A DNA stretch of 64,000 nt from Capsicum annuum. Lineage: Eukaryota > Streptophyta > Magnoliopsida > Solanales > Solanaceae. This document shows, piece by piece, positions 10,161-21,429 of the stretch. Positions within the stretch are counted from its first letter, which is position 1. Every line of letters starts with the position of its first letter. Under the pieces are notes generated by a model. The model did not search any database, was not told the DNA's origin, and saw only the letters and a program-made list of their open reading frames with translations. A program made the position numbers and the translations under genes. Location: assembly GCF_002878395.1 (NCBI RefSeq), contig NC_061115.1:219075279-219139278 (forward strand). The letters run 5' to 3'.

Positions 10161-10745
10161 AAAAACAATTTCTCTCGTTTCTTTCACTGATGGATTTCGT
10201 TGAGGTGCGCGAAAGCTGACCCAGATACCACGATTATAAAAAAATAATTTCTCTCGCTCCTTTCACCGATGGATTTAGTTGAGGTGCGCGAAAGTTGGTC
10301 CGAACACCATAATTATTAAAAACAACATAATCTCGCTCGCTCCTTTCACCGATGGATTTAGTCGAGGTGCGAGAAAATTGTCCCGGATATAATGGTTATT
10401 AAAAAAAACACAATTTCTCTCGCTCTTTTCACCGATAGATTTTGTCAAAGTGCGTTAAAGCTGACCTGAACACCGAGGTTACAAAAAAGCAGCAACAATA
10501 TCTCTCGCTCATTTCACTAATGGATTTAATCAGGATGTGCTAAAACTGATCCGAAGACTACAGTTATAAATAGAAAAACAATTTCTCTCGCGCCTTTCAT
10601 TGATGGTTTTAGTCGAGCTGCGGGAAAGATGGTTCAACCACCACAATTATATTAAAAAAAAAACACTTTCGCTCGCTTCTTTCACTGATGAATTTAATCG
10701 AGGTACGCGTAAGCTGACTGAAACATCACGATTATAAAATAAAAT
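10020..10745 (+). repeat. Tandem array of a SINE 3' end, about 82-base units
   Basis: About nine units share GATGGATTTAGTTGAGGTGC, GCGAAAGCTG-CC-GA-CACCA-GATTATAAAAAA and ATTTCTCTCGCTCCTTTCAC. The GAGGTG(T/C)G landmarks fall near 10060, 10122, 10204, 10282, 10366, 10447, 10536, 10617 and 10702. The unit is the tail of the SINE at 9885 plus a TCTCTCGCTCCTTTCAC spacer, so a SINE end appears to have been amplified locally. Confidence 0.7.
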
Positions 10746-11010
10746 AATATTAGCGATCATACTATTTGTTTTGACTTTATCAAACACTTTTTATCACTTG
10801 TCAAAGTATTTTGAAAAAAGAAACAAAGCTAACAACATTTTCTTTTATTCAACCTTCTTTTTCACACCATCGTAATAAATAATAACCTTTATATCCACTA
10901 TTATATATTTTATAACTACTTATTATATAGTTTAGTATTACAACAACAATTTTATTCCCACAAAATGAGATCTGAGGAAGGTAAAATATTTGTAGTTCGA
11001 ACCTCTATTC
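10746..11010. other. Intergenic sequence with no recognised feature
   Basis: AT-rich. It contains a weak TS-like trace (ACAACAACAATTTTATTCCC then ACAAAATGAGATCTGAGGAA) near 10940-10985. Confidence 0.45.
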
Positions 11011-11365
11011 GAAGGCGGATCTAGGATTCGGAGTTTCAGAGTGCCAAGTAGATTCATTGCTTAAATTAATCGGAGACTCCAAATCATAAATCCGAGCCAA
11101 CTTATGGACAAGAGGTTCATTGAATCTCCTTCGACGAAAAACAATTCTATTTATACATGATTAGTTTTTTTTTAACGTTTATATAGTAAATACTGAACTT
11201 GATAAAACAAGAAATTTTTCAGAGTTACACGGTAGTGATTGATTAAATTTACGAAAAAGGCAGGTTGTCAGCAAGTTTCGAACCTGGGTCTGTTGGGTGA
11301 AATTAACAGCCTTGTGCCACCTGAACAACAAACCACTTTGGTTGTTTTGGTGGCAAGTTTGTACA
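11011..11365. mobile_element. Possible non-coding TIR element
   Basis: It opens GAAGGCGGATCTAGGATTCG, similar to the GGCGGATCTA opening of the element at 5387. It includes GGCAGGTTGTCAGCAAGTTT and TTGTGCCACCTGAACAACAA. Inverted ends could not be matched. Confidence 0.3.
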
Positions 11366-11449
11366 CGGTTCGCGCGTGTATCTCACTTTAATGAGTTCAA
11401 ACATCACACTAAATAAGATATGTGTTTAAATTATAAAGACGAATACAAT

Positions 11450-11885
11450 AATTAAATTCAACGTGAATATGTAAAGCTGAAAACTTTATTTAATTAAACC
11501 TAACCTTTATAAAAAAAATCTACCACGTGTAAATTGCAATAAAACATTACGATGATAGAGACAATGAAATAATACAATTAAATCTAACCTTTACACAAAA
11601 AATTTCTCAAGGCCCAACAGTCATTTAATACCTGTAAACTCTAATAAAATAATACGATAATAGAGATATCAAAATAATACGACTAAACCTAAACTTTGCA
11701 CAAAAAAAAAATTCAAAGCAAAGATTTTAAAATAACACAATTAAACCTAACCTTTACCTATAAAAATTATTCAAAGCCGACCAACATTTATGTAGCACTT
11801 GTAAACTACAACAAAATAATACGATAAAATAGATATTAAAATAATACAATTAAACTTAAATTTTACACACGAAAATTCCTCCATT
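11450..11885. repeat. Tandem repeat, about 130-base units
   Basis: Three to four diverged units share ATAATACAATTAAACCTAAC followed by CTTTACACAAAAAA, TCAAGGC-CAACA-TTTA, CTGTAAACT-AATAAAATAA and TACGATAATAGAGATAT. No coding capacity is seen. Confidence 0.6.
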
Positions 11886-12385
11886 GACAAAAACAATAAA
11901 GAAGTTGAGGGTTAAAAAGTTAAGCGTCCACCAATCTAGACAATAACCGAATCATTGAAACATACGTCTTTTGTTTTATTAAGTTGTAAATAAATTTTTT
12001 TCATGCAATAGAAGGCTAGAAAACCCTAATGAATTCAAGAATGAAAAATCTTATTAATCATCAATCAAAATCAAAACAAAAAGAAAACATAGAAGTAGAA
12101 GAATCATACGTATGTTTCTAGTAAAATTTATCAAAAATACTATTTAAATAGAATTATAGATATTCTTTTTTATATAAGGTAAAATTTTAATTGATATAGA
12201 AGTGCTAAATATTATATTTTTTGCTTGAATCCAATAATCTTTTTCCTTTCCATTCATTTTTTTTTAAAGAGAATATATTTGCTTCCTAAAATTCTTACCT
12301 TAAAAAGTGATAGGAATTTTTTGTTACCATGCATACTTTTCTTAAATAATATAAAATTTTAATTCTTAAATATATTTTTTTTCCT
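11886..12385. other. AT-rich intergenic sequence
   Basis: Nothing recognised. It includes homopolymer-rich sequence and AAAACCCTAATGAATTC. Confidence 0.5.
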
Positions 12386-12568
12386 TTCCCCGTTAATTTA
12401 ATTCCTTTTAAAGATTTTACCATAAACATTTTAACGTGCATCTCAATATATATAGAAGTATTTCCTTAAATATTTTAATTTCCTTTTTACGTTAATTTAA
12501 TTCCTTTTAAAGATTTTACCATAAACATTTTAACGTGCATCTCAATATATATAGAAGTATTTCCTTAA
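12386..12568. repeat. Two-copy direct repeat, 99-base period
   Basis: CGTTAATTTAATTCCTTTTA begins at 12391 and again at 12490. Both copies continue identically through AAGATTTTACCATAAACATT, TTAACGTGCATCTCAATATA and TAGAAGTATTTCCTTAA, so the duplication is recent compared with its surroundings. Confidence 0.85.
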
Positions 12569-12829
12569 TAGGATTCTATTTTAGGAGTATTTTTTTAATT
12601 CATCAAAGGAAAATATTAATTAATTTTCTTTCCATATAGTTTAGGAGTCCCATATATTTTAAGATTCTAGTTAATATAATAAAAATAATTAGTAAATAAT
12701 AAATTAAAAAAAAGTGAAAAGACAGTTTTGCCTAAATAACAGTCTTTTAATGAAGGGCAAAAAGTTCAAAATCACTTTTCTAAGGGTCTTCACACTTTTA
12801 ATATATATATATATACACTTTATATATAG

Positions 12830-13190
12830 AGTTTCAGTCGAAGTTTGCGGGTGGCGTGCCACTCCCAAAACCCTTAATAAATTCGCCCCTGCCTCTACCT
12901 TAGAGGAGAGGTAGAGAGGTTGTTTCTCGATAGATCTCAACTCAAGGCAACAACAGTCTAGAAATGAATAACAATAGAAGTACAAGAAAATAATAGGTAG
13001 CTAACAAAAAATCGGATATCGACAAAAACAAGACTACCGCAAAAATCACAAAAAATTCAAGAACAAGACGCTACAAACATAGCACTGTATTATTACCAGC
13101 ACAGATAACAAAATATATTACTCCTACCTATTAGCAAGTATTCCTTTTTTAATTCACGTCCTCCATATCTTTTTAACTGCTTATTATATT
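12830..13190 (-). mobile_element. Reversed LINE 3' end with TS-like tail
   Basis: GAGGTAGAGAGGTTGTTTCT and CGATAGATCTCAACTCAAGG are a reversed, damaged TS-like tail. Beyond them come ACAATAGAAGTACAAGAAAA, CGCTACAAACATAGCACTG and CCTACCTATTAGCAAGTATT, matching LINE end fragments seen in plus orientation at 15608-15914. No open reverse transcriptase frame remains. Confidence 0.4.
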
Positions 13191-13192
13191 GT

Positions 13193-13228
13193 TTACTATT
13201 ATTATTATTATTATCATTATTATTATTA
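13193..13228. repeat. TTA microsatellite
   Basis: An uninterrupted TATTATTATTATTATTAT-type run with one C interruption. No further role is apparent. Confidence 0.8.
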
Positions 13229-13249
13229 ACATAAATCTCGACAATTTAG

Positions 13250-13545
13250 AGTTTAATTCCAGAAAATTTCAAGATTTTGCATAATTACTGAAAATCTCAA
13301 TGTTGGATCCGTCGAGATACATAATTAGCTCCCGATACATCCAATAAAGATACATTTTTTCTTTTGTAAAGCTACATAATTAGTTCCCGGTACTTTTTTT
13401 TTCAATTTTGGGTCTGTCGAGATACATAATTAGCTCTCGATACATCCAATGAAGATACATAATTAATTGAAATTTTTATAATTACTTTGTAAGGATGGAA
13501 ATTTGTGTAAATATGGTAAGTTAAAGTGTATGTTTATATTTTTTT
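13250..13545. repeat. Inverted partner of the 9275-9625 repeat
   Basis: Carries GAGATACATAATTAGCTCCC, GATACATCCAATAAAGATAC, TTTATAATTACTTTGTAAG and AAAGTGTATGTTTATATTTT, the reverse complements of landmarks at 9275-9625. Confidence 0.6.
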
Positions 13546-13599
13546 ATTATAATTTATTACAAAAACATTTTTTTTTTTTTTTAAAAAGGTCAAGACGCT

Positions 13600-14077
13600 C
13601 CATATAAGGCCCACAAGCCCAAAAAGGCCCATTAATTCCAACCAAAAAAGGAAGAAAAATAAATAAAAACGTTACTACTTTTATTCAGCCCCGCTACTTC
13701 CGTCACATTGGAATTTTAAATTTTTTTATTTAGACATAAATACCCCTAACAAATCATCTAATTCCCTTTAACTACCTTATATTAGTCCAAAAAAATAACT
13801 AAACCTCCAGCATTTTCAAGAAAAAATTCCAAGAATCGTATAGATTCTGACACCCTTTTGCCGCTCTTACTTTTTCAACTCTTTGATTCAGTAATTTCTC
13901 TTTCTTTTATTTTTTTATAATTCTTTTTGTTTTTTTTGTGTGTATTTTTTTGATATATAATTTTAATTGAGTTGATATATAGTCTTTTTTTTTATGTGTG
14001 TGACTTTTAGTGATTTTAGTTGATTTATCGAGTTCTTGAACTGTTTTGGAGCCACAAATCTATGTAATTTCATGTAG
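13600..14077 (+). promoter_or_regulatory. Probable promoter and leader exon of the coiled-coil gene
   Basis: Two GGCCCA motifs (13608-13613 and 13626-13631) lie in a housekeeping-like promoter. The stretch then becomes CT-rich. An ATG-poor leader appears to end at CATGTAG before GTATATG, a usable donor at 14078. The matching acceptor would be TGTGTAG (ending 16262) or TTCATGTACAG (ending 16274), just before the start codon at 16290. All of this is inferred from signals only. Confidence 0.4.
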
Positions 14078-14521
14078 GTATATGTGTTCTTTGAATCTTG
14101 TAAGTGTTACTTTTGGATTCTTTTGTTTTGGGGGGTTAAATTGGTGGAAATGTTAATTAAAAATGAATTTTGACTTGATTTTTCAGATGTTTTTTTTTTT
14201 TTTTTTGATTATTTACCATGATTATCTGTTTTTTCAGAAGGATTTGATAAGTTTTTGAAGTTATTTGAGTTGTTCTTGTGCTATTTGTTTTGTGGGGTAT
14301 TTTATTTATTTTCAGTAGAAGGTTGATTTTGGAAAGTTAAGTAGTATAGTTTCTTGTTTTGAGGTTTATTGAAAAGGGTTTGTCTTGGTTGATAAATGTA
14401 TCTGGTTTCTGTTTGATATTTGGGATTCAAGGGTTTGTTCATTTTTTTCTGTTTTAATGTTTTTTCTAGTTTTAGTTTTTGGATAAATGTGATGATTGTA
14501 ATTTGAGATGGTAACAGCCGT

Positions 14522-14652
14522 TCACAGTTTCAAGCCGCGGAAACAGCCTCCGGCAGAAATGTAGGGTAAGGCTGCGGACAATAGAACTCTTGTGATCCGG
14601 CATCTTCCCCTGGTCTGGCGCATGGCGGGAGCTTTAGTTCATCGGGCTGCCT
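14522..14652 (+). mobile_element. SINE fragment ending GCGGGAGCTTTAGT-GGGCTGCC
   Basis: TTCAAGCCGCGGAAACAGCC, GCAGAAATGTAGGGTAAGGC, TGCGGACAATAGA and GCGGGAGCTTTAGTTCATCG then GGCTGCC follow the order of the complete copy at 49355. The 5' A-box part is missing. It lies in the inferred leader intron of the coiled-coil gene. Confidence 0.7.
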
Positions 14653-14682
14653 GCTATTTCATCCTTTGGTACTTGATTTGAG

Positions 14683-15046
14683 TTGTTAGTGAGTAGTAGA
14701 GGGTTGTCTGGCTTATCCTTCCGTGCTAATAGTCGTAGTATATATCCGATAGTTTCTCGTCCTTTGATTTTTTCACTATCTACCGTCTCTTGTACTTTGA
14801 TTATCATACTTTCTTGTTGTAGTTACTGTACTTCTTTCATAATTCTTTGCCATGATTTTTTGTAGTATTTTCCATGATTTTTCACTTTTGTTATTTGTTT
14901 TTTTCAATTGGCTTTGATATGTTTTTACTTGAGCAGAAGGTCGGAAACAACCTCTCTACCTCCCAAGGTAGGGGTAAGGTTTACATACACTTTACCCTCC
15001 TCAGACCAGACCCCACTTTATGGGATTACACTGGGGATGTTGTTGT
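14683..15046 (+). mobile_element. LINE 3' end with TTG tail
   Basis: A diverged LINE trailer (TTGTACTTTGATTATCATAC, TTCTTGTTGTAGTTACTGTA, TTCTTTCATAATTCTTTGCC) leads into the TS-like body GGTCGGAAACAACCTCTCTA, GGTAGGGGTAAGGTTTACAT and GGGATTACACTGGGGATGTT, with a TTG tail. It shows that the TS-type tail is shared with a LINE, as expected for SINE mobilisation. Confidence 0.55.
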
Positions 15047-15607
15047 TCTTTGGTACTTGATTTGGTGTTCTGATATAGTTCATAAATTTGTGAAGTTTTC
15101 TTAATTATCATGTATTAAATATGGATTAATAATCTCAGGTGGATTTGAATGATTAAAAGGTGTTTATAGGGTTTAACAGGGGTAGGGGTAGTATGGTCTT
15201 TTTATGTTATGGTAGACTATCATTCTCAGATTGACAGAGTGTGCTCATAACTGTTTCTGACATTAATGATTTTTTATCAGGTTTAGGAAACAGATTGATT
15301 CCTTGTGGCATGTGGGGGTCTTTTGAAAATTTTCTTGCTTTTAAAGAAGGGTTAGTGAAATAGATGCTCCCATTTGCTTCCCCCTTGGTGAAAACTCATA
15401 GTAGCTTATGTTGCACACAGCAAGCAAATGTGTTTTACATTTTTCTGCTTGGAGTTTGTTAGTTCTTGAAAACTAATTGATCCACTTGAACCTCAGTACT
15501 AGCAGGTAAAAAGTTATTTCTTGGTAGTTCAATGATGGAATCTCATTCGGATTGATGAAAGAACATGTATATCTTTCTTCTTTTAATGGCGTTCAGCTTA
15601 CCGAGGA

Positions 15608-15914
15608 CATGATAGGAGGGTGTGGAGGTTGAGGATTCGGGTAGAAGGCTAGCAGTAAATAGTTTCGCTTCATGTGTCTTCTGCTTAGTAGTATTAGTAT
15701 TATTTTACTATTCCGTATTTCCCATTCTTAGTTTTCTATACTACTTCTTGTATTGTATACCTCCGTTTTCTGTTCTCTTACTATCCTACTGTTGTTACTG
15801 CTTATGTCTTCATAAATATTGTGTTTTTGCTTTCCTTGCCGAGGGTTTATCGGAAACAACCTTTCTACTTACCAAGGTTGGGTATGTTGTTGTTGAAGAC
15901 TACAACAACAACTT
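15608..15914 (+). mobile_element. Second LINE 3' end with TTG tail
   Basis: Carries GGGTAGAAGGCTAGCAGTAA, TTCGCTTCATGTGTCTTCTG, AGTAGTATTAGTATTATTTT, TACTGTTGTTACTGCTTATG and GAGGGTTTATCGGAAACAAC, ending GGGTATGTTGTTGTTGAAG. The tail is internally shortened relative to other copies. It is in the sense orientation within the inferred leader intron. Confidence 0.6.
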
Positions 15915-16289
15915 TTGGTTAGCTTGCAATATTTTCATGAATGGATGATTTGTGAGTGCACTTGAGTGGTTGTTTATGAGTGTTTTCTTGAAAAATGTTC
16001 TTCCCCTTGAGGTGTGTTAGAACTAAATGCCTTTTGAAATTGTTTTGGTATGAACGATTAGCATAGCATCCTACTATTTGGGATTGAGGTGTAGTTGATC
16101 GATTGATAATTCTGGTCAAGTTTAGCTAGCTGTTGTTCCAGTATCTCTGTAAACTCTGAATTACTTTTGATTTTGAGTGTCTGGAACACAATGTGTTTTC
16201 TTAACCAACCTCAGTTAGGCCCTTTGTCCTTTGAAATCTCATGGACTAGTTTGTATGTGTAGATTCATGTACAGTCTCCATACATAGAG

Positions 16290-19200
16290 ATGAAGAAGTT
16301 TTTCTTTTTTCGATCATCAACTAATGATGCAAACAAGACCCCGTCACCACCATCAAAGTCGAAGGAAGTTTCTTCTCCAAGTCTTAGAAGGAGTGTTTCA
16401 TTGTCATCTGGATCCTTCTACGACAGCGGGTCAGGAAAAAAGAATTTCAGGGATCTGAGCAAATCTCCCTGTCACAGTAAGAAAGTTCAGCCTAAGAAAT
16501 CTGGTCGTGATTCAAGCCGGTATGCATCTCATTTTCTGTAGCTTCTTTTTAACACTTACACTGATGCTTTAATTTGCATTTGCTTCTCCAAAGTAATGAC
16601 AAATTTCATGATTTCTGTCAGTGGTCGTACACGTACTCCTGAAAGGCAACCCCCAGAGAATTTCTTCCAGACGTGTGATACAGAAGATGGTTATTTCATA
16701 GGGAAGCACTGTTATGGTGCATCTTTCAGATCACACCACTATGATCCATCGGAGAGCCCCTCTCGTAGCTCCAGTAATGTCTCAAGCAAAGTTTTGGATC
16801 GCTATATAGATGGGGAGCAAGAGCAAGAAAAGAGCACCTCAGCGAATCACTATCCTACGGAAGATCATAGTGAGATTGGTTATGCTGGCAGACAACTGCC
16901 TCCAAGAGTTCTCCATACTGGTCCTGGTTCGCCACTACCTGATGTCAGGAAGCAGAGACCAATATCTCAATCTTTCAGAGAGACAAAACCGTCTAAACTT
17001 GGTTTTACGTCTGGAGAGTTGGGCGAGATGGGTTTTGAACATGAATCTCCACGAAAACTTGCAAAGAAGGTGGTTGAGAGGCTCTCTCAGTCTCGGTCAA
17101 TGGCAAAAGTAAGTTCAGAAGATTTTGGTTCTGATGGTCCAATTACTATTGAAGATATCTACAGTGGAAATTTAAGTAGATGTCCGAGTGTATGTTCTGA
17201 CGGTGTTCCCCGGAAGAGCTGTTCAGCAGATGATTCTAATGGTAAGACCTATGAATATCACCATGGAGAGATTCCTGGCTTTGGTGAGAAAAACTATTTG
17301 GGAGTGGAAGATGATTCAGATTTGGTACTATTGAGAAAACTTAAGGAAGCCGAGGAGCGTGCTGTGTTGCTCTCGGAAGAGCTTGAAGAGGGAAAGTTTC
17401 TTCATGGCAGAGGCCTTAGTGTTCCAGTGTTGATTCAGACTATTAGAAGCTTGACAGAGGAGAAGGTACAAATGGCTTTTGAAGTTTCAAGCGTGCTACG
17501 GAATCAAGTTGCTGAAAGGGCTTCTGCTAAGGAAGAAACCGGAATATTACAGGCAGAACTAGATTCACGGACACGAAGATTGGAGACAGAAAAGAATGAG
17601 TTACAATCAGCGCTGGAAAAGGAGTTGGATAGAAGATCCAGCGAGTGGTCTCTAAAACTTGAGAAGTACCAAATTGAAGAACATAGACTCCGTGAAAGGG
17701 TGAGGGAGCTTGCAGAGCAGAATGTCTCTCTACAACGGGAAGTGTCTACATTTAATGAGAAGGAAGTAGACAATAGAAGCAAAATATCATCAACAGAGAA
17801 ACAAGTCGAAGATTTGTCTAAAAGAACAGAGGAAGTGTCAGAAGAGAATCAAAATCTAAGGCAGCAGCTTTCTCAGTTACAAGAGGAATATCGAGTAGCT
17901 CAAGATGATCGAGATTATGTCCGGGAAAACTACCAGGAAAAGGTTAAAGAATGCGAGGACCAGCACAGATCTATTGCTAGATTGCAAAGGACTTGCAATG
18001 AACAAGAGAAGACAATTGATGGTCTGCGAGGATTTTGTGAGGATGTTGGCAAGAAGTGTCCAGCAAACTACGACAACCAGCTGGAGAAGTTGCAAGTAGA
18101 GCAAATAAGACTGGTAGGTGTGGAGTGTGCTCTAAGGAAGGAGGTGGAGTCTTCCAGGATCCAAATTGATTCTCTACGTCATGAAAATATTAGCTTGCTG
18201 AATCGTTTAAGAGGCAGTGGAAAGGAGGGTGGGTTTTCAACGTTTAAGCTAGATCAGGAATTATGCAGTCGTGTTTGCTGCTTGCAAAATCAGGCGCTCA
18301 ATTTGCTTCGAGAGAACAGCCAGCTCTGTGGAAAGCTATTAGAGTACACGAAAGAAAATGTCAGACAAAATGGGGGCATTGATGGTCAATTCCTAATTGA
18401 ATGCAATGTAAAGATCCAGGGTCTTAAGAGGGGAATTGAAACCCTGACAAGCAGTTTGCAGACAGTGTCATCCGCGATAAACGAGAAGTCCTACCTAGTG
18501 AGTTCGGATTCTAGCAGGGGTGATGCACATCACCAGCAAAATAGTCAGAAACCAGATGTAAGTTGACGCTGTCGTTTTGCTTAGCTGCCTGTTGTGCTCA
18601 GCGTTTTAAATTAATTTTGCTTGCTCTTTGTGTTGTTTTAGGAAATTAAACAATCAGAGCTTAAATCGGAGACTTTGCTGACAACTGTGTTAAGGGAGAA
18701 GCTCTATTCCAAGGAGATGGACATAGAGCAACTTCAGGCTGATCTATCTGCAGAAGTTAGAGTTAACGACATTCTCAAATGTGAAGTGCAAAATGCGTTG
18801 GACACTCTTTCTTGTGCCAAACACAAGTTGAAAGATCTCGAGCTTCAGGTAAGCAGGCAGTATTAAGATCTCACTGCAACGGAATAGTTTTTATTTTTCA
18901 ACTTTGGATGCCTCGTCCACATATATGATAGGCTGTTTGCATATTACTTTCTCTGCATTAGCTTTCTACTACTCTTTGATTTCTAGGTTCATCTTTGTTC
19001 TTTCTGAAGTTCATGGTTTTCTTTATGGACTTGTATACATGAGTTGCTGGCATGTGGTCGTCTTCTGCGACATGTCTGATTGCCTTAATGTGTAATCACT
19101 TGTACCAACCAAGAACATGATAATGTTTGTGATATCCTCAAACCCATTGTGGTAAAGTTACTTGAAGGGGTTTCACTAAGTTTGTTCGTTCATCTTAGTT

Positions 19201-19605
19201 CTTGGACATGTTACCCTACTTAATGAAATGTTATTTCTGATCTTTCTGTCTTTCTTCTTTCTTGTGGTTTACGGTTGATTCTGGCAGCTGCTAAAAAAGG
19301 ATGAAAATATCAACCAGCTGACAAATGATTTGCAAGAATGCATGAAGGAACTTGGCGTCGTGAAGGGGATACTACCAAAAGTGTCTCAGGAGAGAGATTA
19401 CATGTGGGAGGAAGTTAAGAGCTATAGTGAGAAGAACATGCTGTTGAATTCTGAGATAAACATGTTGAAAAAGAAGGTAGATACCCTCGACGAAGACATT
19501 CTTATGAAAGAGGGTCAAATCACAATCTTGAAAGACTCGATAGGCGGCAAACCTTTCGACCTTCTTGCAAGTCCTGATTCTGCTGGAGAATTTCTGTTGG
19601 AGTGA
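16290..19605 (+). CDS. Long coiled-coil protein of unknown function (At2g39300 / At3g55060-like)
   Basis: Exons 16290-16519, 16622-18557, 18642-18848 and 19288-19605 join in frame to 896 residues. The N-terminus MKKFFFFRSSTND and the Ser/Lys/Pro-rich first ~200 residues (many SPS, SRS sites) are disordered and basic. From about residue 300 to the end the protein is heptad-rich (LRKLKEAEERAVLLSEELEE onward), with long Glu/Lys/Gln/Leu helices, broken near residues 595-640 by a Gly/Ser stretch. No catalytic motif or membrane segment is seen. It resembles plant proteins loosely annotated as myosin heavy chain-like or CAP-Gly linker-like; these labels reflect coiled-coil content only. A cytoskeletal or tethering role would be a guess. 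Its stop codon is only 263 bases before a CACTA transposon, so its 3' UTR or terminator region may be shortened. Confidence 0.88.
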
Positions 19606-20658
19606 AGTGATGATAAATGGCCAAACTACTACAACATATTTTGTTCATTGACTAGTGTTCATATGTCTCGTATACTTGCTGGCTTTACTCTTATATATAC
19701 TTCCCCCCTTTTGATACTTGTTAAATAGAAAGTTTGCTTCTTTCTTTTGCATCCCTTTTTGAATCTCCAATTGTAAACATTTCTTTTGCTTGTGGTGATC
19801 AAGACAATGGACTGACTTCTTTTGCTTCATTTGCTTTTGTAAGTATTGTCTCTTTTTGGTCTGATGACACTACTAAAAAGTCTTGTTTTAGCCATGTGAT
19901 TTAGTGAGGGACGTTCTTCACTAATTAAGATTTAGTGAGGGTAGCCATCGCTACAAGGTGTCTTGCGAATTATTAGTGAGGGAGACCCTCACAAATTAGT
20001 GACGAACTCTGACACTCAACCATCGCTATTTTAATTTCACAATTTTTTAGAAAAATATAATATAGTGAGGGACGTCCCTTGCTATATTAAAAATATATAT
20101 AATATTAATTTATAATTTAGCGAGGGACGACCCTTGCTATAATAAAAGTATATATAATATTAATTTATTATTTAGTAAGAGATGTCCCTTTATATATTAA
20201 AAAAATATATAATATTAATTTATTATTTAGTGAGGGACAACCCTTGGTATGTGAAAAATAATAAAAATTATAAATTTAAATATATTGAAGGATATTCCTC
20301 GCTAAATTAAATAAAAAAATAATTTAATATTTTGATATTTTGAGAGATATCCCTCCCTAAGACCCTTGCTAATATGGTATTATTTTTAGCATTTTGCTAC
20401 ACCAAAACTACATATTTCAATAGAAAATCAATGTACAATCAATAACAACCAGCAAAACAATAGGAGAATGCTTTCAAAACAATTAAAACATAAAATTAAG
20501 CAACTAAACTTCATACATATTCAGCCAACTTAAACAAGATGCAAAACAAATATAAAAAAGTATGCAAACAAGTAGCAAAAGAAAGTCTTTCAAAAACTCT
20601 AAACTAACAAAATTCAAAACTAAAATAACACCACCACCTAATACTCCATTTCATCCTT

Positions 20659-20865
20659 TTAATCATCCTCACCCTCTCCACCATCATCAGCAGAGCTAAG
20701 GGGCGGAGAACGAGGAAGCTTGATTAACGTATTTACTTGAATCTTGAGTTCTTGGACGTCTGACTCAAGTGTCGTCCTACGTCGCTCCTCCTCTATCCTT
20801 CTTTTTCGTTCCTCCTGTAGCATCTTATCAAGTTACTCATCTAGCATGGTGGCGAACCCCCATAT
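20659..20865 (-). pseudogene. Relic of a CACTA-associated transposase C-terminus
   Basis: On the minus strand a frame reads LDKMLQEERKRRIEEERR, then ESDVQELKIQVNTL, and ends in an acidic SADDGGEGEDD tail before TAA at 20661-20659. An in-frame stop breaks it near its start. A charged coiled-coil C-terminus with an acidic tail is typical of the plant transposase family accompanying CACTA elements (Pfam Transposase_24-like, recalled). No upstream homologous frame was found. Confidence 0.5.
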
Positions 20866-21429
20866 ACCTTGTAATTCACACTGGAGGCGATGAAGGTTCT
20901 TCTCGAAGCACAGGTCGTACGCCCTTTCCTTATACACGCCGCCAGCTACATCCAGCCAGCAAAAGAGAGTTTCTTTGTTTGCAAGATTTCTAAGTCAATA
21001 TTGAACCTAAAAGTTAAAAGGAAAAAGATGATCTTAATATCCTAGACATGCTTTTGAGTTGAAATTCAGTTCTAGTGGAACCGGACATATATGCTTTGAA
21101 CACAACATCCTAAAATGGATCAGGTTTTATTTTAATGAATTTTAATTTTAAATAACATTGATTGATTTAGATTTGATGACATTGATTTCTAATTAGAGGT
21201 CATATGATAAAATGATTTTGCAAAATTATCGTTAAAAATAATGACACGAATAAACATTTTTTGTAACATATTATTATCTCATTTTTAAATAATATATGTT
21301 ACTTTATGTCTTCCTCTGTCTCATCCCAATTTACGTGCACTAATATAATTTTGATAGTCAATCAAATTTTTTATGTTGGTATATCATTTTGTGTCCATTT
21401 TACCCTTTTTATGAAATATTATTAATTTT

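Noticed and set aside
20769..20993. Plus-strand 74-codon frame inside the CACTA element
   Set aside because: Antisense to the transposase relic and without a recognisable domain.
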